A DNA stretch of 16,856 bases, taken from assembly GCA_046302815.1 (NCBI GenBank), contig JBKCHO010000081.1, positions 1 through 16,856 of the forward strand, in the 5' to 3' direction. The number at the start of each line of letters is the position of its first letter. The first letter of the stretch is position 1. Under the pieces are notes generated by a model. That model was not told the DNA's origin. It made no database searches and saw only the letters and a program-made list of their open reading frames with translations. Of the stretch, positions 6,112 through 14,190 are shown piece after piece. A program made the position numbers and the translations under genes. The DNA comes from JALRAP01 sp046302815 (GTDB taxonomy: Bacteria > Bacteroidota > Bacteroidia > AKYH767-A > OLB10).

Positions 6112-7797
6112 ATGATTCCATCCATCATTAAAAGCAAGTTGAAACTAGTTACGGTTTTTCTGCTGCTGTCCACAGGTACCATTCTCTCTTTTAGCTTCAA
6201 GGACGAACTCTTCGAGATATCCCGTAACATCGACATTTTCGTGAGCATGTACCGCGAGCTTGACATGTACTATGTGGATGACATCAAACATGGGGAGGTA
6301 ATGAAGAACGGCATCGATGCCATCCTCGAATCGCTTGATCCGTACACCAACTACATCCCAGAGTCTGAAATAGAAGATTACAGATTCATGACCACCGGAC
6401 AATATGGTGGAATTGGAGCCATGATAGGTCAAAAAGACGATTTTGTAGTTATCACAGATCCTTACGAAGGCTTTCCCGCACAGAAATCGGATCTCAGAGC
6501 TGGAGATGTAATTCTTGAAATTGACGGCAAAACAATCAAAGGGAAGAAAACGGATGAAATCAGTAAGATTTTGAAGGGTCAGCCGGATACACAGGTGAAG
6601 CTATTGATCCGTCGACCTGGAACAGCCGACCCTATTGAGAAAATAATCAAGCGGGCCGAAATCAAAATCAACAGCGTGCCTTACTATGGAATGTTGGATG
6701 CTGAAGTAGGTTACATCCGTCTCACTGGGTTTACCGATAATGCCGGTCAGGAAGTGAAGGATGCATTGCTCGATCTCAAAAACAAGAACAATGCGAAATC
6801 GATTGTTCTCGACTTGAGAGGTAACCCTGGCGGATTGTTGCATGAAGCAGTGAATATCACAAATCTTTTTGTTGATAGGGGCGTGGAAGTTGTAACAACC
6901 AAAGGCAAGGTCAAGGAATGGGACAAATCCTACAAAGCTCTCAATGCACCTGTCGATACCCAGATTCCACTAGTGGTATTGGTCAACAGTGGATCTGCTT
7001 CGGCTTCTGAAATTGTTTCCGGAAGCATCCAAGACCTCGACAGGGGATTGGTAATTGGGCAGCGCACTTTTGGAAAAGGTTTGGTTCAAACCACACGACC
7101 CTTGAGTTATAACGCTCAATTGAAAGTTACCACGGCGAAATATTACATACCCAGCGGAAGATGCATTCAAGCGCTCGATTACTCGCACAGGAACGAGGAT
7201 GGAAGTGTGGGTAAGGTTCCTGATAGCTTAGTTTCGCTTTTCAAAACCAAGAAGGGAAGGACCGTAACAGACGGCGGAGGAATCTCACCCGATCTGGCAT
7301 TGACTCCACCCGACCTGAGTAATATCTCCAAGAGCCTTCTCAGTAAGCAGCTTATATTCGACTATGCTACTGAATATCGCAACAAAAACCAACAGATTTC
7401 ACCTGCCAAGGATTTTAGGCTTACGGATGCCGAATACAAGGAATTTGTCAATTGGCTTTCTGGTAAGGAATACGACTATGTGACGAAAAGTGAAAAGGCC
7501 ATGGATGATCTCAAGGAGACCGCAACCAAGGAAAAGTACTTCGATGGCATCAAAGATCAGTTCGAAGCATTGAAGAAATCCATTATGCACGACAAGCAAG
7601 CTGATTTGGAAGAGTATAAGCAAGAGATCAAGGAGTTGCTCCAGGATGAAATTGCTAGCAGATACTATTATCAAAAGGGACGAATTGAGACTTCCTTTTC
7701 CACAGACCCTGAAATCCTAAAGGCTTTGGAGGCCTTGAAGGACAAAGCAGTTTTTGATTCCTATATGAACAAGGGTCCTGAAGTGAATAAAAATTAA
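6112..7797 (+). CDS. C-terminal processing peptidase, S41 family (CtpA/Prc-like)
   Basis: A periplasmic serine protease of 561 residues that cleaves proteins near their C-termini. One hydrophobic segment at residues 11-29 acts as a signal or anchor. Next come the family-typical helical N-domain (SMYRELDMYYVDDIK, GIDAILESLDPYTNYIP), a PDZ domain at about 98-180 (GGIGAMIG, LRAGDVILEIDG) and the S41 core at about 185-370. The catalytic Ser297 lies in NSGSASASEI and the general-base Lys322 in GQRTFGKGLVQ, so the enzyme should be active. LDLRGNPGGLL at 233-243 is also typical. Residues from about 400 onward form a charged, probably coiled-coil tail (KEKYFDGIKDQFEALKK) common in Bacteroidota members. 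It is probably cotranscribed with yidD and the ligase-like gene that begins one base after its stop. Confidence 0.95.
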   Translation: MIPSIIKSKLKLVTVFLLLSTGTILSFSFKDELFEISRNIDIFVSMYRELDMYYVDDIKHGEVMKNGIDAILESLDPYTNYIPESEIEDYRFMTTGQYGGIGAMIGQKDDFVVITDPYEGFPAQKSDLRAGDVILEIDGKTIKGKKTDEISKILKGQPDTQVKLLIRRPGTADPIEKIIKRAEIKINSVPYYGMLDAEVGYIRLTGFTDNAGQEVKDALLDLKNKNNAKSIVLDLRGNPGGLLHEAVNITNLFVDRGVEVVTTKGKVKEWDKSYKALNAPVDTQIPLVVLVNSGSASASEIVSGSIQDLDRGLVIGQRTFGKGLVQTTRPLSYNAQLKVTTAKYYIPSGRCIQALDYSHRNEDGSVGKVPDSLVSLFKTKKGRTVTDGGGISPDLALTPPDLSNISKSLLSKQLIFDYATEYRNKNQQISPAKDFRLTDAEYKEFVNWLSGKEYDYVTKSEKAMDDLKETATKEKYFDGIKDQFEALKKSIMHDKQADLEEYKQEIKELLQDEIASRYYYQKGRIETSFSTDPEILKALEALKDKAVFDSYMNKGPEVNKN

Positions 7798-7798
7798 C

Positions 7799-9424
7799 AT
7801 GGGTTTTTTGAATCGATTCATCGGAAACTCATCGGAGGCGTTGCTGATGAGAGCAAGCCTATCCAAAGAAATTTATTTCTTTGGATTGATATTGTTGGCC
7901 GTATCGATGCCTTTATCAAAATTCACCATGAGCATTGCCCAGTTCATGTTGGTGGGTTCTTGGCTCATTGGAGGTAATCTGCTCCAAAAACTGAAACGGT
8001 TTTTGACATCGCCCATTACCTTGTTGTTTTTTTTCGTTTATGCGTTGCACATACTTGGTGTGGCATGGTCTGAAGATACTTCCTCTGCTTGGCGCGATGT
8101 TAGAATCAAAATGCCATTGTTGTTGTTGCCACTAATACTTTCAACCTCTCCGACATTGTCTATGTCCAGGTACGAATGGGTATTACGATCCGTTGCCATG
8201 GGTGTGATGATTTCCACATGGGTTTCATTTGCTGTACATAAAGGTTTAATCGCAGCTGAAGTTCGTGATATACGAGACATCAGCATTTTTATTTCTCACA
8301 TTAGATTGTCTCTGTTGTGTTGTATTACTGTGTTCATCGGATTTTGGTTTATGAACCGAAAAGGTCCTGTTTTGGAATCGGCAATATGGCTGATCGCTTC
8401 TGTTTGGCTTACATACTTCGTTCTATTGTTGCAAAGCCTGACCGCAATGTTGATTTTGGGAGTATTTGTGGCTATTTATATGGCGGTTATTTTTTTTCGT
8501 GGTCGTATGTTGACAATTCGAATAGTATCTGGCAGCGTTCTTCTGATTTGTCTGTTTGGATTTACAAGGATGGCTTATTTGGTCTACCAGAGTTATAAAC
8601 CCAAGGATCAAATGCCCAAAGAGACGGTTTTGGAATACACCTCTTCCGGCAGGCCTTTTGTTACTTACTTGGACCGTACAGATACAGAGAATGGATATTT
8701 CGTTTGGAAACGGATTAACCAAGACGAGCTCAGGCAAGAGTGGAACAAACGCAGCCGTTTTCAATACGATGGAGCCGATATCAAGGGGAATAAGTTAAAA
8801 TTTACATTGATTCGCTTTATTACTTCAAAGGGGTTGGATAAAGACTCTTCGGCTGTAGCCTCCTTGTCCGAATTTGAGATCACTGCAGTTGAATCAGGAA
8901 TTGCAAACCGTTTTTATTTGGATCACTCTGGACTTACTTCCCGGTTCCATCAAGCGGTGTGGGAGTACCAGATTTATCATAGAAGTGGAGATCCCACAGG
9001 TCATTCCATCACACAGCGTCTTGAATATTGGAAAACAGGCTGCCAAATTTTTGCCAACAATATGTTATTCGGGGTAGGTACTGGGGATCTCCAGATTTCT
9101 TTTGACCGCCAATACGAGCAAAACCAAACCAAACTTTCTAAGGATTGGAGATTAAGGGCTCACAACCAATACATCTCTATAGCGGCTGCCTTTGGGATTT
9201 TCGGACTTGCCCTTTTCTTCATTATGCTTTTATGGCCTGTTAAAGAAGCTGTTAGAATTAGAGACCACCTTTATCTTGCCTTTTTGGCAACAGCGTTGAT
9301 TTCCATGATTTCGGAGGATACTTTGGAAACACAAGCTGGTGTAACCTTTTTTGCATTTTTTAGTGCGTTGTTTCTGTTCGTTCACCCAATGAATCGGTAC
9401 ATTCGCGTAAAGAAACGAGTCTAA
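7799..9424 (+). CDS. O-antigen ligase / polymerase-like membrane protein (Wzy_C family)
   Basis: This encodes 541 residues with about ten hydrophobic segments, probably an enzyme that joins or polymerises lipid-linked glycans on the periplasmic face. Segments lie near 24-60, 73-90, 105-117, 130-148, 164-184, 192-234, 240-264, 458-480 and 490-528. The hallmark region runs from ITQRLEYWKTG (404-414, with Arg407) through NNMLFGVGTGD (420-430) to RAHNQYIS (453-460, with His455). Arg407 and His455 correspond to residues needed in WaaL-type ligases. Between segments, residues 265-405 form one large polar region, longer than the usual periplasmic loop. The ATG is one base after the protease stop, so translation is probably coupled. 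Whether it acts on O-antigen, capsule or another glycan cannot be told, and no glycan locus is adjacent. Confidence 0.85.
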   Translation: MGFLNRFIGNSSEALLMRASLSKEIYFFGLILLAVSMPLSKFTMSIAQFMLVGSWLIGGNLLQKLKRFLTSPITLLFFFVYALHILGVAWSEDTSSAWRDVRIKMPLLLLPLILSTSPTLSMSRYEWVLRSVAMGVMISTWVSFAVHKGLIAAEVRDIRDISIFISHIRLSLLCCITVFIGFWFMNRKGPVLESAIWLIASVWLTYFVLLLQSLTAMLILGVFVAIYMAVIFFRGRMLTIRIVSGSVLLICLFGFTRMAYLVYQSYKPKDQMPKETVLEYTSSGRPFVTYLDRTDTENGYFVWKRINQDELRQEWNKRSRFQYDGADIKGNKLKFTLIRFITSKGLDKDSSAVASLSEFEITAVESGIANRFYLDHSGLTSRFHQAVWEYQIYHRSGDPTGHSITQRLEYWKTGCQIFANNMLFGVGTGDLQISFDRQYEQNQTKLSKDWRLRAHNQYISIAAAFGIFGLALFFIMLLWPVKEAVRIRDHLYLAFLATALISMISEDTLETQAGVTFFAFFSALFLFVHPMNRYIRVKKRV

Positions 9425-9459
9425 CAGGCTCAAGAAAGGTAATTTGGGCATACGACGGA

Positions 9460-9487
9460 AAATACTAAAAATCAAACATTAGTATTT
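9460..9487. repeat. Perfect 9-base dyad in the spacer before the TPR gene
   Basis: AAATACTAA at 9460-9468 and its exact reverse complement TTAGTATTT at 9479-9487 are separated by ten bases. It lies 36 bases after the ligase stop and 43 before the TPR start, in the longest spacer of the plus-strand run. The arms contain only two G-C pairs, so a protein-binding operator is more likely than a terminator. No regulator gene is adjacent. Confidence 0.45.
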
Positions 9488-9530
9488 CTATCGGTTCATA
9501 AAAACGAAGTTATTAACAGCAAAAAACACC

Positions 9531-10037
9531 ATGTTCCCAATCAACGATAGGGCAGGGGATTCTGACCGCCAGTTTCAAAACGCGGTCGACATGTTGCGCA
9601 ACGGCGATTTGTCGGGCGCAGCTACGCTGTTGACTCGAATCACACATGCAGCACCGAAGCACTCCAAAGCCTGGATGGAGCTTGGTAGGATTTTGATGAA
9701 CCATCTGGATGATCCCGAATATGCCGCCGACTGTTTCAAGAAAGCTATTGATTCGGCTCCTACCATGGCTAACGCTTATTTGGCTTATGCCGATGCCCTA
9801 TTTCGGTTGGAGCGATACGCAGAAATGAATGCGGTGTTAAACCAAGCACGCGAAGTGAAAGGCGTCAGAAGAGACCTTGTTTTCGAAAAATTCGCTTTGT
9901 TAATGGAAAGTCAAGGCCGTTACGATGAGGCAATGGATCATTACCGCAAAGCACTTTTGGAATCCTTTTCGGATGACGATATAGCCAGATGCGAAAAAGG
10001 CATCAGCCGTTGCAATATCAAAAAGAAATACAGCTGA
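9531..10037 (+). CDS. Tetratricopeptide repeat protein
   Basis: A 168-residue all-helical protein with about four TPR-like units: near residues 13-43 (FQNAVDMLRNGDLSGAATLL), 46-79 (KAWMELGRILMN..YAADCFKKAIDSAP), 80-110 (NAYLAYADALFRLERYAEMNAVL) and 114-147 (EKFALLMESQGRYDEAMDHYRKAL). It has no signal peptide or membrane segment, so it is probably a cytosolic protein-protein adaptor. The partner is unknown. It lies 106 bases after the ligase-like gene, which leaves open whether it belongs to that operon or has its own promoter; no clean TAnnTTTG is seen in the spacer. Its 3' end faces the sensor-kinase gene across 30 bases. Confidence 0.85.
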   Translation: MFPINDRAGDSDRQFQNAVDMLRNGDLSGAATLLTRITHAAPKHSKAWMELGRILMNHLDDPEYAADCFKKAIDSAPTMANAYLAYADALFRLERYAEMNAVLNQAREVKGVRRDLVFEKFALLMESQGRYDEAMDHYRKALLESFSDDDIARCEKGISRCNIKKKYS

Positions 10038-10067
10038 TCAGCTAGGCTCCCTAAACGAAATTTTTGT

Positions 10068-12320
10068 TTACTCGGCTGTGTCGTTACCTGCCAAAACTGT
10101 GGCGGTGGCTGATTCAACCCATTGATTCGTTGAATACAAGTCTGGCAGGAAAATCGTGAAGACCGTATTCTCTCCTTTGTTGCATTGCATTTCAATGAAA
10201 CCGCCCAAACGGTCAATTGCGTTTTTCACCACATATAACCCCAGGCCATTTCCTTCCGAGCGGTAATTCCCTTTGTTGAACATGTGGAATATATTTTCTC
10301 TTGCCGCATCCTCAAATCCAATACCGTTGTCTTCAACTTTTATCTGAACGCCATGCATGTGGTCCTTAACGGTGATGTTCACAAAGGCCTCTTTGTTCTT
10401 GTCGTGGTATTTGATAGAGTTGTCAATGAGGTTTTGAAGTATCAAAACGAGAAGCTTCTGATCAGTTCTCATTTCACGGCGGTTCTCTACATCGAACAGC
10501 CTGCGGACCGCATAAAAATTGTCGTCGCGATTGATGCCTTGTATTGCAAGTGAAATAGCGGCACGGAAATCGATTGGCTCGGGAATGAGTTTTTCTCTTT
10601 TGATGCGTACCACATTCAGCATCTCATTTAGCATGCGATCCAGCTTTTCAGCTGAAGTCCGTATCATTTTTACGCAGGGAGATGCCTCAGCCTCCTTTTC
10701 AAGGATGTGAATCAGTCCAAGTATGGAAGACAAAGGCCCTTTCAAATCGTGGGAAGTACGGTAGATGAAAGTGTTCAATTCTCGCTGGGCAGTTTGGAAT
10801 CGCTCCTCCGCCTTTTTCCTATCACTGATATTGGTGTAGGTAACCAGCATGCCGAAGAATTCTTCGTTCTCATTACGAATCACAGAGCAACCAATCATGC
10901 ACCACATCTTTTCTCCCGCTAGGTTGGTGATTTGTAGTTCATATTGGAAATTGCCTCCTGCATTTCCGTTGCTGAATTCCTCAGACAATAGGCCGAAAAG
11001 CGTCTCTGGAAAAATTTGGGATGGCAGTTTATTGCCTAATAAATCCGATACCAAGAAACCAGTCAAGGATTCGAATTTTTTATTAGCGAATTTCAATATG
11101 CCATTTCGGTCCAGATAAATCAAACCTTCATTCATGGTCTCCAGCAAATTGCTGTAGTCTTGCTCCTTTTCCCTAATGGCTTTTTCTGCTTCTTTTCGGT
11201 GGGTGATTTCTGTATGAGTTAACAAAGCACCTCCAACTCTGCCGTTATCATCCATCAATGGGGTTCCTTTAACACTGAACCAAATGGGAGTCCCCGATTT
11301 GGTTACAATGCTGATTTCCCTGGCATCTTCATTCATTAATATGGACCTTACGATATTGCTTCTATTCAATGGGTCGCTCTCAACCAACAGCTGGGTGAAA
11401 TCGGTCCCATTCAGCTCATCATCCACATAGCCCGTGATTTCTGTGAATTTTCGGTTTGCGAATCGGATGATATTGTCATTGTCAATGAACATGACTCCAT
11501 CGTTGATGGTTTCCAGCAATAACTTGTAAGCCTCCTCCGAACTTTTGATTTTCAACTCGGATAATTTCCTTTGGTTGATGTTTCTGGCGAAAAAAGAAAC
11601 ACCAGCAATTTCACCATAATGGTTTATGATTGGATTCACCGATATTTCCAGGTAATGATGCTCTCCCGGAGGAATTACAATTTGGGTTTCGGCACGAAAT
11701 CTCTCGCCGGAAGCGGCTCTTTGAAAGGTTTGTAGAAAGAAATCAAGATATTCACCCGGTACATAATCCGTAACAAGGTCACCAATGGCAGGCTTGCGTC
11801 CACACAGTGCCCTCATGGCCTCGGTGAAGGCGTGGTTCACACTCAATAGCTCCAAGTCTAAATCAACGGCCCAAATCCCGTCTTTGGTGTTTTCAATTAA
11901 TGCTTCTTGGCGGAGTTTGGTTATCAATAATTCGTTTTCAGCTTTTTTCCGCTCTACCGAATAGGTCAATGATCGGGCTATTAAATCGGGGGTTAGATTC
12001 TTCTTAATTAAGTAATCTTGGGCCCCTTCGTGTAAGGCCTCTAATGCTAACTTTTCATCTTCCAATCCCGTCAATATCACAACAGGTACATTCTCCGACA
12101 CAACACGAATTGATCTGAAAGTATCGAGTCCGGTACTGTCCGCCAGGTTCAAATCGAGGAAAATGATATCGGGCTTACCAACGGCGGCCATTTCTAACCC
12201 CGTTTGCAACGAACGAGCCACCTGAAGGGAGTTTGTTTTGAGTCCGGTTTGACAAAGCATCTGGTCAAATAAATTGATATCCAGACTGTTATCTTCAATA
12301 AGTAGTATTTTGTAACGCAT
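10068..12320 (-). CDS. Sensor histidine kinase with N-terminal receiver and three PAS-like domains
   Basis: A soluble signalling protein of 750 residues with no membrane segment. Order: a receiver domain (1-125) with acidic IEDN, phospho-acceptor Asp56 in FLDLNL, Thr84 and Lys106; PAS-like domain 1 (about 135-250, a degenerate member ending in FFARNINQRK); PAS 2 (about 262-378, NDGVMFIDNDNIIRFANRKF); PAS 3 (about 388-503, NEGLIYLDRNGILKFANKKF); the dimerisation/phospho-acceptor helix with His524 in RTSHDLKGPL; and an ATPase domain (about 612-726) with N box NLIDNSIKYH, G1 DNGIGF at 664-669 and G2 GNGLGLYV at 690-697. All key residues are present. The receiver is at the input end, so another kinase may control this one. 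No response regulator or output domain is encoded beside it. It lies 98 bases after meaB on the same strand. Confidence 0.93.
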   Translation of the reverse strand: MRYKILLIEDNSLDINLFDQMLCQTGLKTNSLQVARSLQTGLEMAAVGKPDIIFLDLNLADSTGLDTFRSIRVVSENVPVVILTGLEDEKLALEALHEGAQDYLIKKNLTPDLIARSLTYSVERKKAENELLITKLRQEALIENTKDGIWAVDLDLELLSVNHAFTEAMRALCGRKPAIGDLVTDYVPGEYLDFFLQTFQRAASGERFRAETQIVIPPGEHHYLEISVNPIINHYGEIAGVSFFARNINQRKLSELKIKSSEEAYKLLLETINDGVMFIDNDNIIRFANRKFTEITGYVDDELNGTDFTQLLVESDPLNRSNIVRSILMNEDAREISIVTKSGTPIWFSVKGTPLMDDNGRVGGALLTHTEITHRKEAEKAIREKEQDYSNLLETMNEGLIYLDRNGILKFANKKFESLTGFLVSDLLGNKLPSQIFPETLFGLLSEEFSNGNAGGNFQYELQITNLAGEKMWCMIGCSVIRNENEEFFGMLVTYTNISDRKKAEERFQTAQRELNTFIYRTSHDLKGPLSSILGLIHILEKEAEASPCVKMIRTSAEKLDRMLNEMLNVVRIKREKLIPEPIDFRAAISLAIQGINRDDNFYAVRRLFDVENRREMRTDQKLLVLILQNLIDNSIKYHDKNKEAFVNITVKDHMHGVQIKVEDNGIGFEDAARENIFHMFNKGNYRSEGNGLGLYVVKNAIDRLGGFIEMQCNKGENTVFTIFLPDLYSTNQWVESATATVLAGNDTAE

Positions 12321-12371
12321 AAGCCAACCGGATTAAAACGACATGATAAAAATCAACTTTGCCGTAATACG

Positions 12372-12397
12372 AAAAAGTGGTGTCAAAAGGTTACACC
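12372..12397 (-). terminator. Weak intrinsic terminator candidate after meaB
   Basis: On the minus strand GGTGT, a nine-base loop and ACACC (12397 to 12379) are followed two bases later by TTTTT (12376-12372). It starts 22 bases after the meaB stop and lies before the kinase gene. The stem is only five pairs, so termination would be partial at best. If it works, the kinase needs its own promoter in the remaining 51 bases; I see no clean TAnnTTTG there. Confidence 0.35.
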
Positions 12398-12418
12398 GAA
12401 TACAAAGGAAATTTTGGC

Positions 12419-13333
12419 TTAGGGACGGAAATACCCCTCAACGAACTTATAGATGTTAAAACCAGGCTTTTGGGATTCCAATTCCAATTTATTGGAAAAA
12501 TCATCCTGGTCCATGCGTCTCATCAATAGATCTTGCGCAATTCTGATGCCCTTGTTGATCAACATGCGCTTTCTTTTTATGGGACTGGAATTATGATGGG
12601 TAAAAAGGTGATTCGAAAGCTCAATGATACCTTTACCTTCTTGCGCGGAGGTCTTTAACACCGGAATGTCAACAGAGCCAGCTCCCATTTTTTCTGATAA
12701 GGTTTGCTTCAAATTGGCTACCAAGGTGTCAGCTCCATCACGGTCAGATTTATTTATCACGAAAAGGTCGGCTATTTCCATGATACCCGATTTAATGGTT
12801 TGTATTTCATCGCCAGCCTCTGGAACCAGAACAACTACTGTTAAATCGGCCAATGCGGCGATTTCAACCTCGCTTTGCCCAACGCCAACGGTCTCCACGA
12901 AAATGATATCGTAAGGGGCCGATTTTAAAAGGTCTACCACCTCGAGAGTTCTTCCGGACAACCCACCCAAATGCCCCCTTGTGGCAAGCGAACGGATAAA
13001 TACATTGGGGTTGTTGAAGTGTCCCGTCATCCTCAGTCTGTCTCCTAACAAAGATCCACTGGTGAAGGGAGAGGTCGGATCAACCGCCAATACGGCAATT
13101 CGGATATTAGGTTTGGATTGGCTAAGATGGTATATGATGGAATTGACCAATGTACTTTTTCCAGCTCCAGGAGGACCGGTAATCCCAATCACAGGTATAT
13201 TTGGGTTTGGTTGGACTATGGAAAGCAAATCAAAGGCCTCTTTCGAGCCATTTTCAACCAATGTTATGCAACGAGCCAAACTTCGTTGGTCGCCTTGGGC
13301 AAGATAATCAGATAATTGCTTTGGATTGGTCAT
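12419..13333 (-). CDS. meaB: Methylmalonyl-CoA mutase-associated GTPase MeaB (ArgK family)
   Basis: A 304-residue G3E-family P-loop GTPase that guards cofactor loading and protects the adenosylcobalamin-dependent methylmalonyl-CoA mutase. Motifs: G1 GPPGAGKS at 53-60, AVDPTSPFTSGSLLGDR at 83-99, RSLATRGHLGGLS at 114-126, Walker B/G3 region ETVGVGQSE at 147-155, VPEAGDEIQTIKSGIMEIAD at 170-189, and G4 NKSD at 194-197. These identify the ArgK/MeaB group within G3E. Its length is slightly below that of typical members, mostly at the C-terminus, where a helical dimerisation arm is usual. The mutase subunits are not in the window. TAACTTCG on the minus strand (13341-13348), seven bases before the ATG, resembles a -7 element with one mismatch. 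Confidence 0.93.
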   Translation of the reverse strand: MTNPKQLSDYLAQGDQRSLARCITLVENGSKEAFDLLSIVQPNPNIPVIGITGPPGAGKSTLVNSIIYHLSQSKPNIRIAVLAVDPTSPFTSGSLLGDRLRMTGHFNNPNVFIRSLATRGHLGGLSGRTLEVVDLLKSAPYDIIFVETVGVGQSEVEIAALADLTVVVLVPEAGDEIQTIKSGIMEIADLFVINKSDRDGADTLVANLKQTLSEKMGAGSVDIPVLKTSAQEGKGIIELSNHLFTHHNSSPIKRKRMLINKGIRIAQDLLMRRMDQDDFSNKLELESQKPGFNIYKFVEGYFRP

Positions 13334-13369
13334 CTTACCACGAAGTTACAATTATGAATTAATAGTATA

Positions 13370-13401
13370 TTGAGTCAATCGATGAGATTCATATAAATTT
13401 G
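13370..13401 (+). promoter_or_regulatory. Promoter of the glycosyltransferase-uvrC pair
   Basis: TTG at 13370-13372, 21 bases, then TAAATTTG at 13394-13401 matches the Bacteroidota promoter consensus. The -7 element ends four bases before the ATG at 13406, the same spacing as at the DUF4271 promoter, so this mRNA should also be leaderless. The 72-base gap is shared with the divergent meaB gene. Confidence 0.65.
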
Positions 13402-13405
13402 CGGC

Positions 13406-14185
13406 ATGCAAAAGCTTTCGGCAGTAGTCATAACATTAAATGAGGAGAAGCATATCGAAAGGTGTTTAGGAAGCCTTGTCTCTGCAGTTGATGAAATTTT
13501 AGTGCTGGATAGTGGCTCTACGGACAAGACTTTGGAAATTGCCCAAAGGTTTTTAAATGTAAAAATTTACCAAGTAAAGTGGTTGGGTTATGCTGACACC
13601 AAGAACTTAGGTAATTCATTGGCGTCATATGATTGGATTATTTCTGTCGATGCAGATGAATCCTTGTCAGCAGACTTAGTCAATTCTATTTTAGAATGGA
13701 AGCAAATGGAGGCTAGTCATAATTCGGGATTTAACAGAGCCAACTATTTCAACGGCATTTGGATTAAAAACGCAGGATGGTATCCTGATTTTAAATGGAG
13801 AATTTTCAATAGGAATACAACAAAATGGATAGGCACTATTCACGAGCAATTAAAGGGAAATTCAATTGAAACCAATTCCCCAATTTTATTAAAAGGCGAT
13901 TGTTTGCATTTTTCTTATTCTTCTGTTGATGAATTGCGTCAGCAAAGTATAAAGTTTGCTAAGCTTGGGGCATTTTCATTATTCGAAAGAAAGAGATTTA
14001 TGTCTTGGTTTAAAATATTCACCAGCCCTCTTTTTCGTTTTTTTAAATCCTTTGTCCTCCAGAGAGGATTTTTAGATGGTAGGGTGGGTTTTTGGATTGC
14101 ATGGTACTCAGCATACGAGTCGTTTGTAAAATATAATGAACTTAGGAAATTGATCTTTTATAAAAAAGACAAATTTTTATTATAA
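13406..14185 (+). CDS. Family 2 glycosyltransferase (WaaE/KdtX-like)
   Basis: A 259-residue cytosolic-face glycosyltransferase with a GT-A fold. The nucleotide-sugar site is visible as SAVVITLNEEKHIERCLGSL (5-24), DEILVLDSGSTDKTLEIA (29-46) and the metal-binding DAD at 82-84 in ISVDADESL. NAGWYPDFKWRIFNR and WIGTIHEQL in the middle, and a basic hydrophobic C-terminus (FTSPLFRFFKSFVLQRGFLDG), resemble the WaaE/KdtX branch that adds sugars to the LPS inner core. Sugar and acceptor are not determinable. The protein begins directly at beta-strand 1, so ATG 13406 is the true start. uvrC starts five bases after its stop. Spot counts of five 60-base lines gave 28-42% G+C, against 38-53% for lines of uvrC and the protease gene, so it may be a later arrival. 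Confidence 0.88.
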   Translation: MQKLSAVVITLNEEKHIERCLGSLVSAVDEILVLDSGSTDKTLEIAQRFLNVKIYQVKWLGYADTKNLGNSLASYDWIISVDADESLSADLVNSILEWKQMEASHNSGFNRANYFNGIWIKNAGWYPDFKWRIFNRNTTKWIGTIHEQLKGNSIETNSPILLKGDCLHFSYSSVDELRQQSIKFAKLGAFSLFERKRFMSWFKIFTSPLFRFFKSFVLQRGFLDGRVGFWIAWYSAYESFVKYNELRKLIFYKKDKFLL

Positions 14186-14190
14186 TACTT

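Noticed and set aside
10054..10070. Possible bidirectional terminator between the TPR and kinase genes
   Set aside because: The AAACG/TGTTT pairing leaves only about five weak pairs including a G-T; not stable enough to call.
10284..11118. Open frames antisense to the kinase gene
   Set aside because: They lie opposite conserved kinase and PAS motifs, have no promoter or family resemblance, and look like frame shadows.
13353..13393. TATGAAT / ATTCATA flanking the glycosyltransferase -33 element
   Set aside because: Seven-base AT-rich arms 27 bases apart are not unusual in a spacer this AT-rich; there is no other support for an operator.
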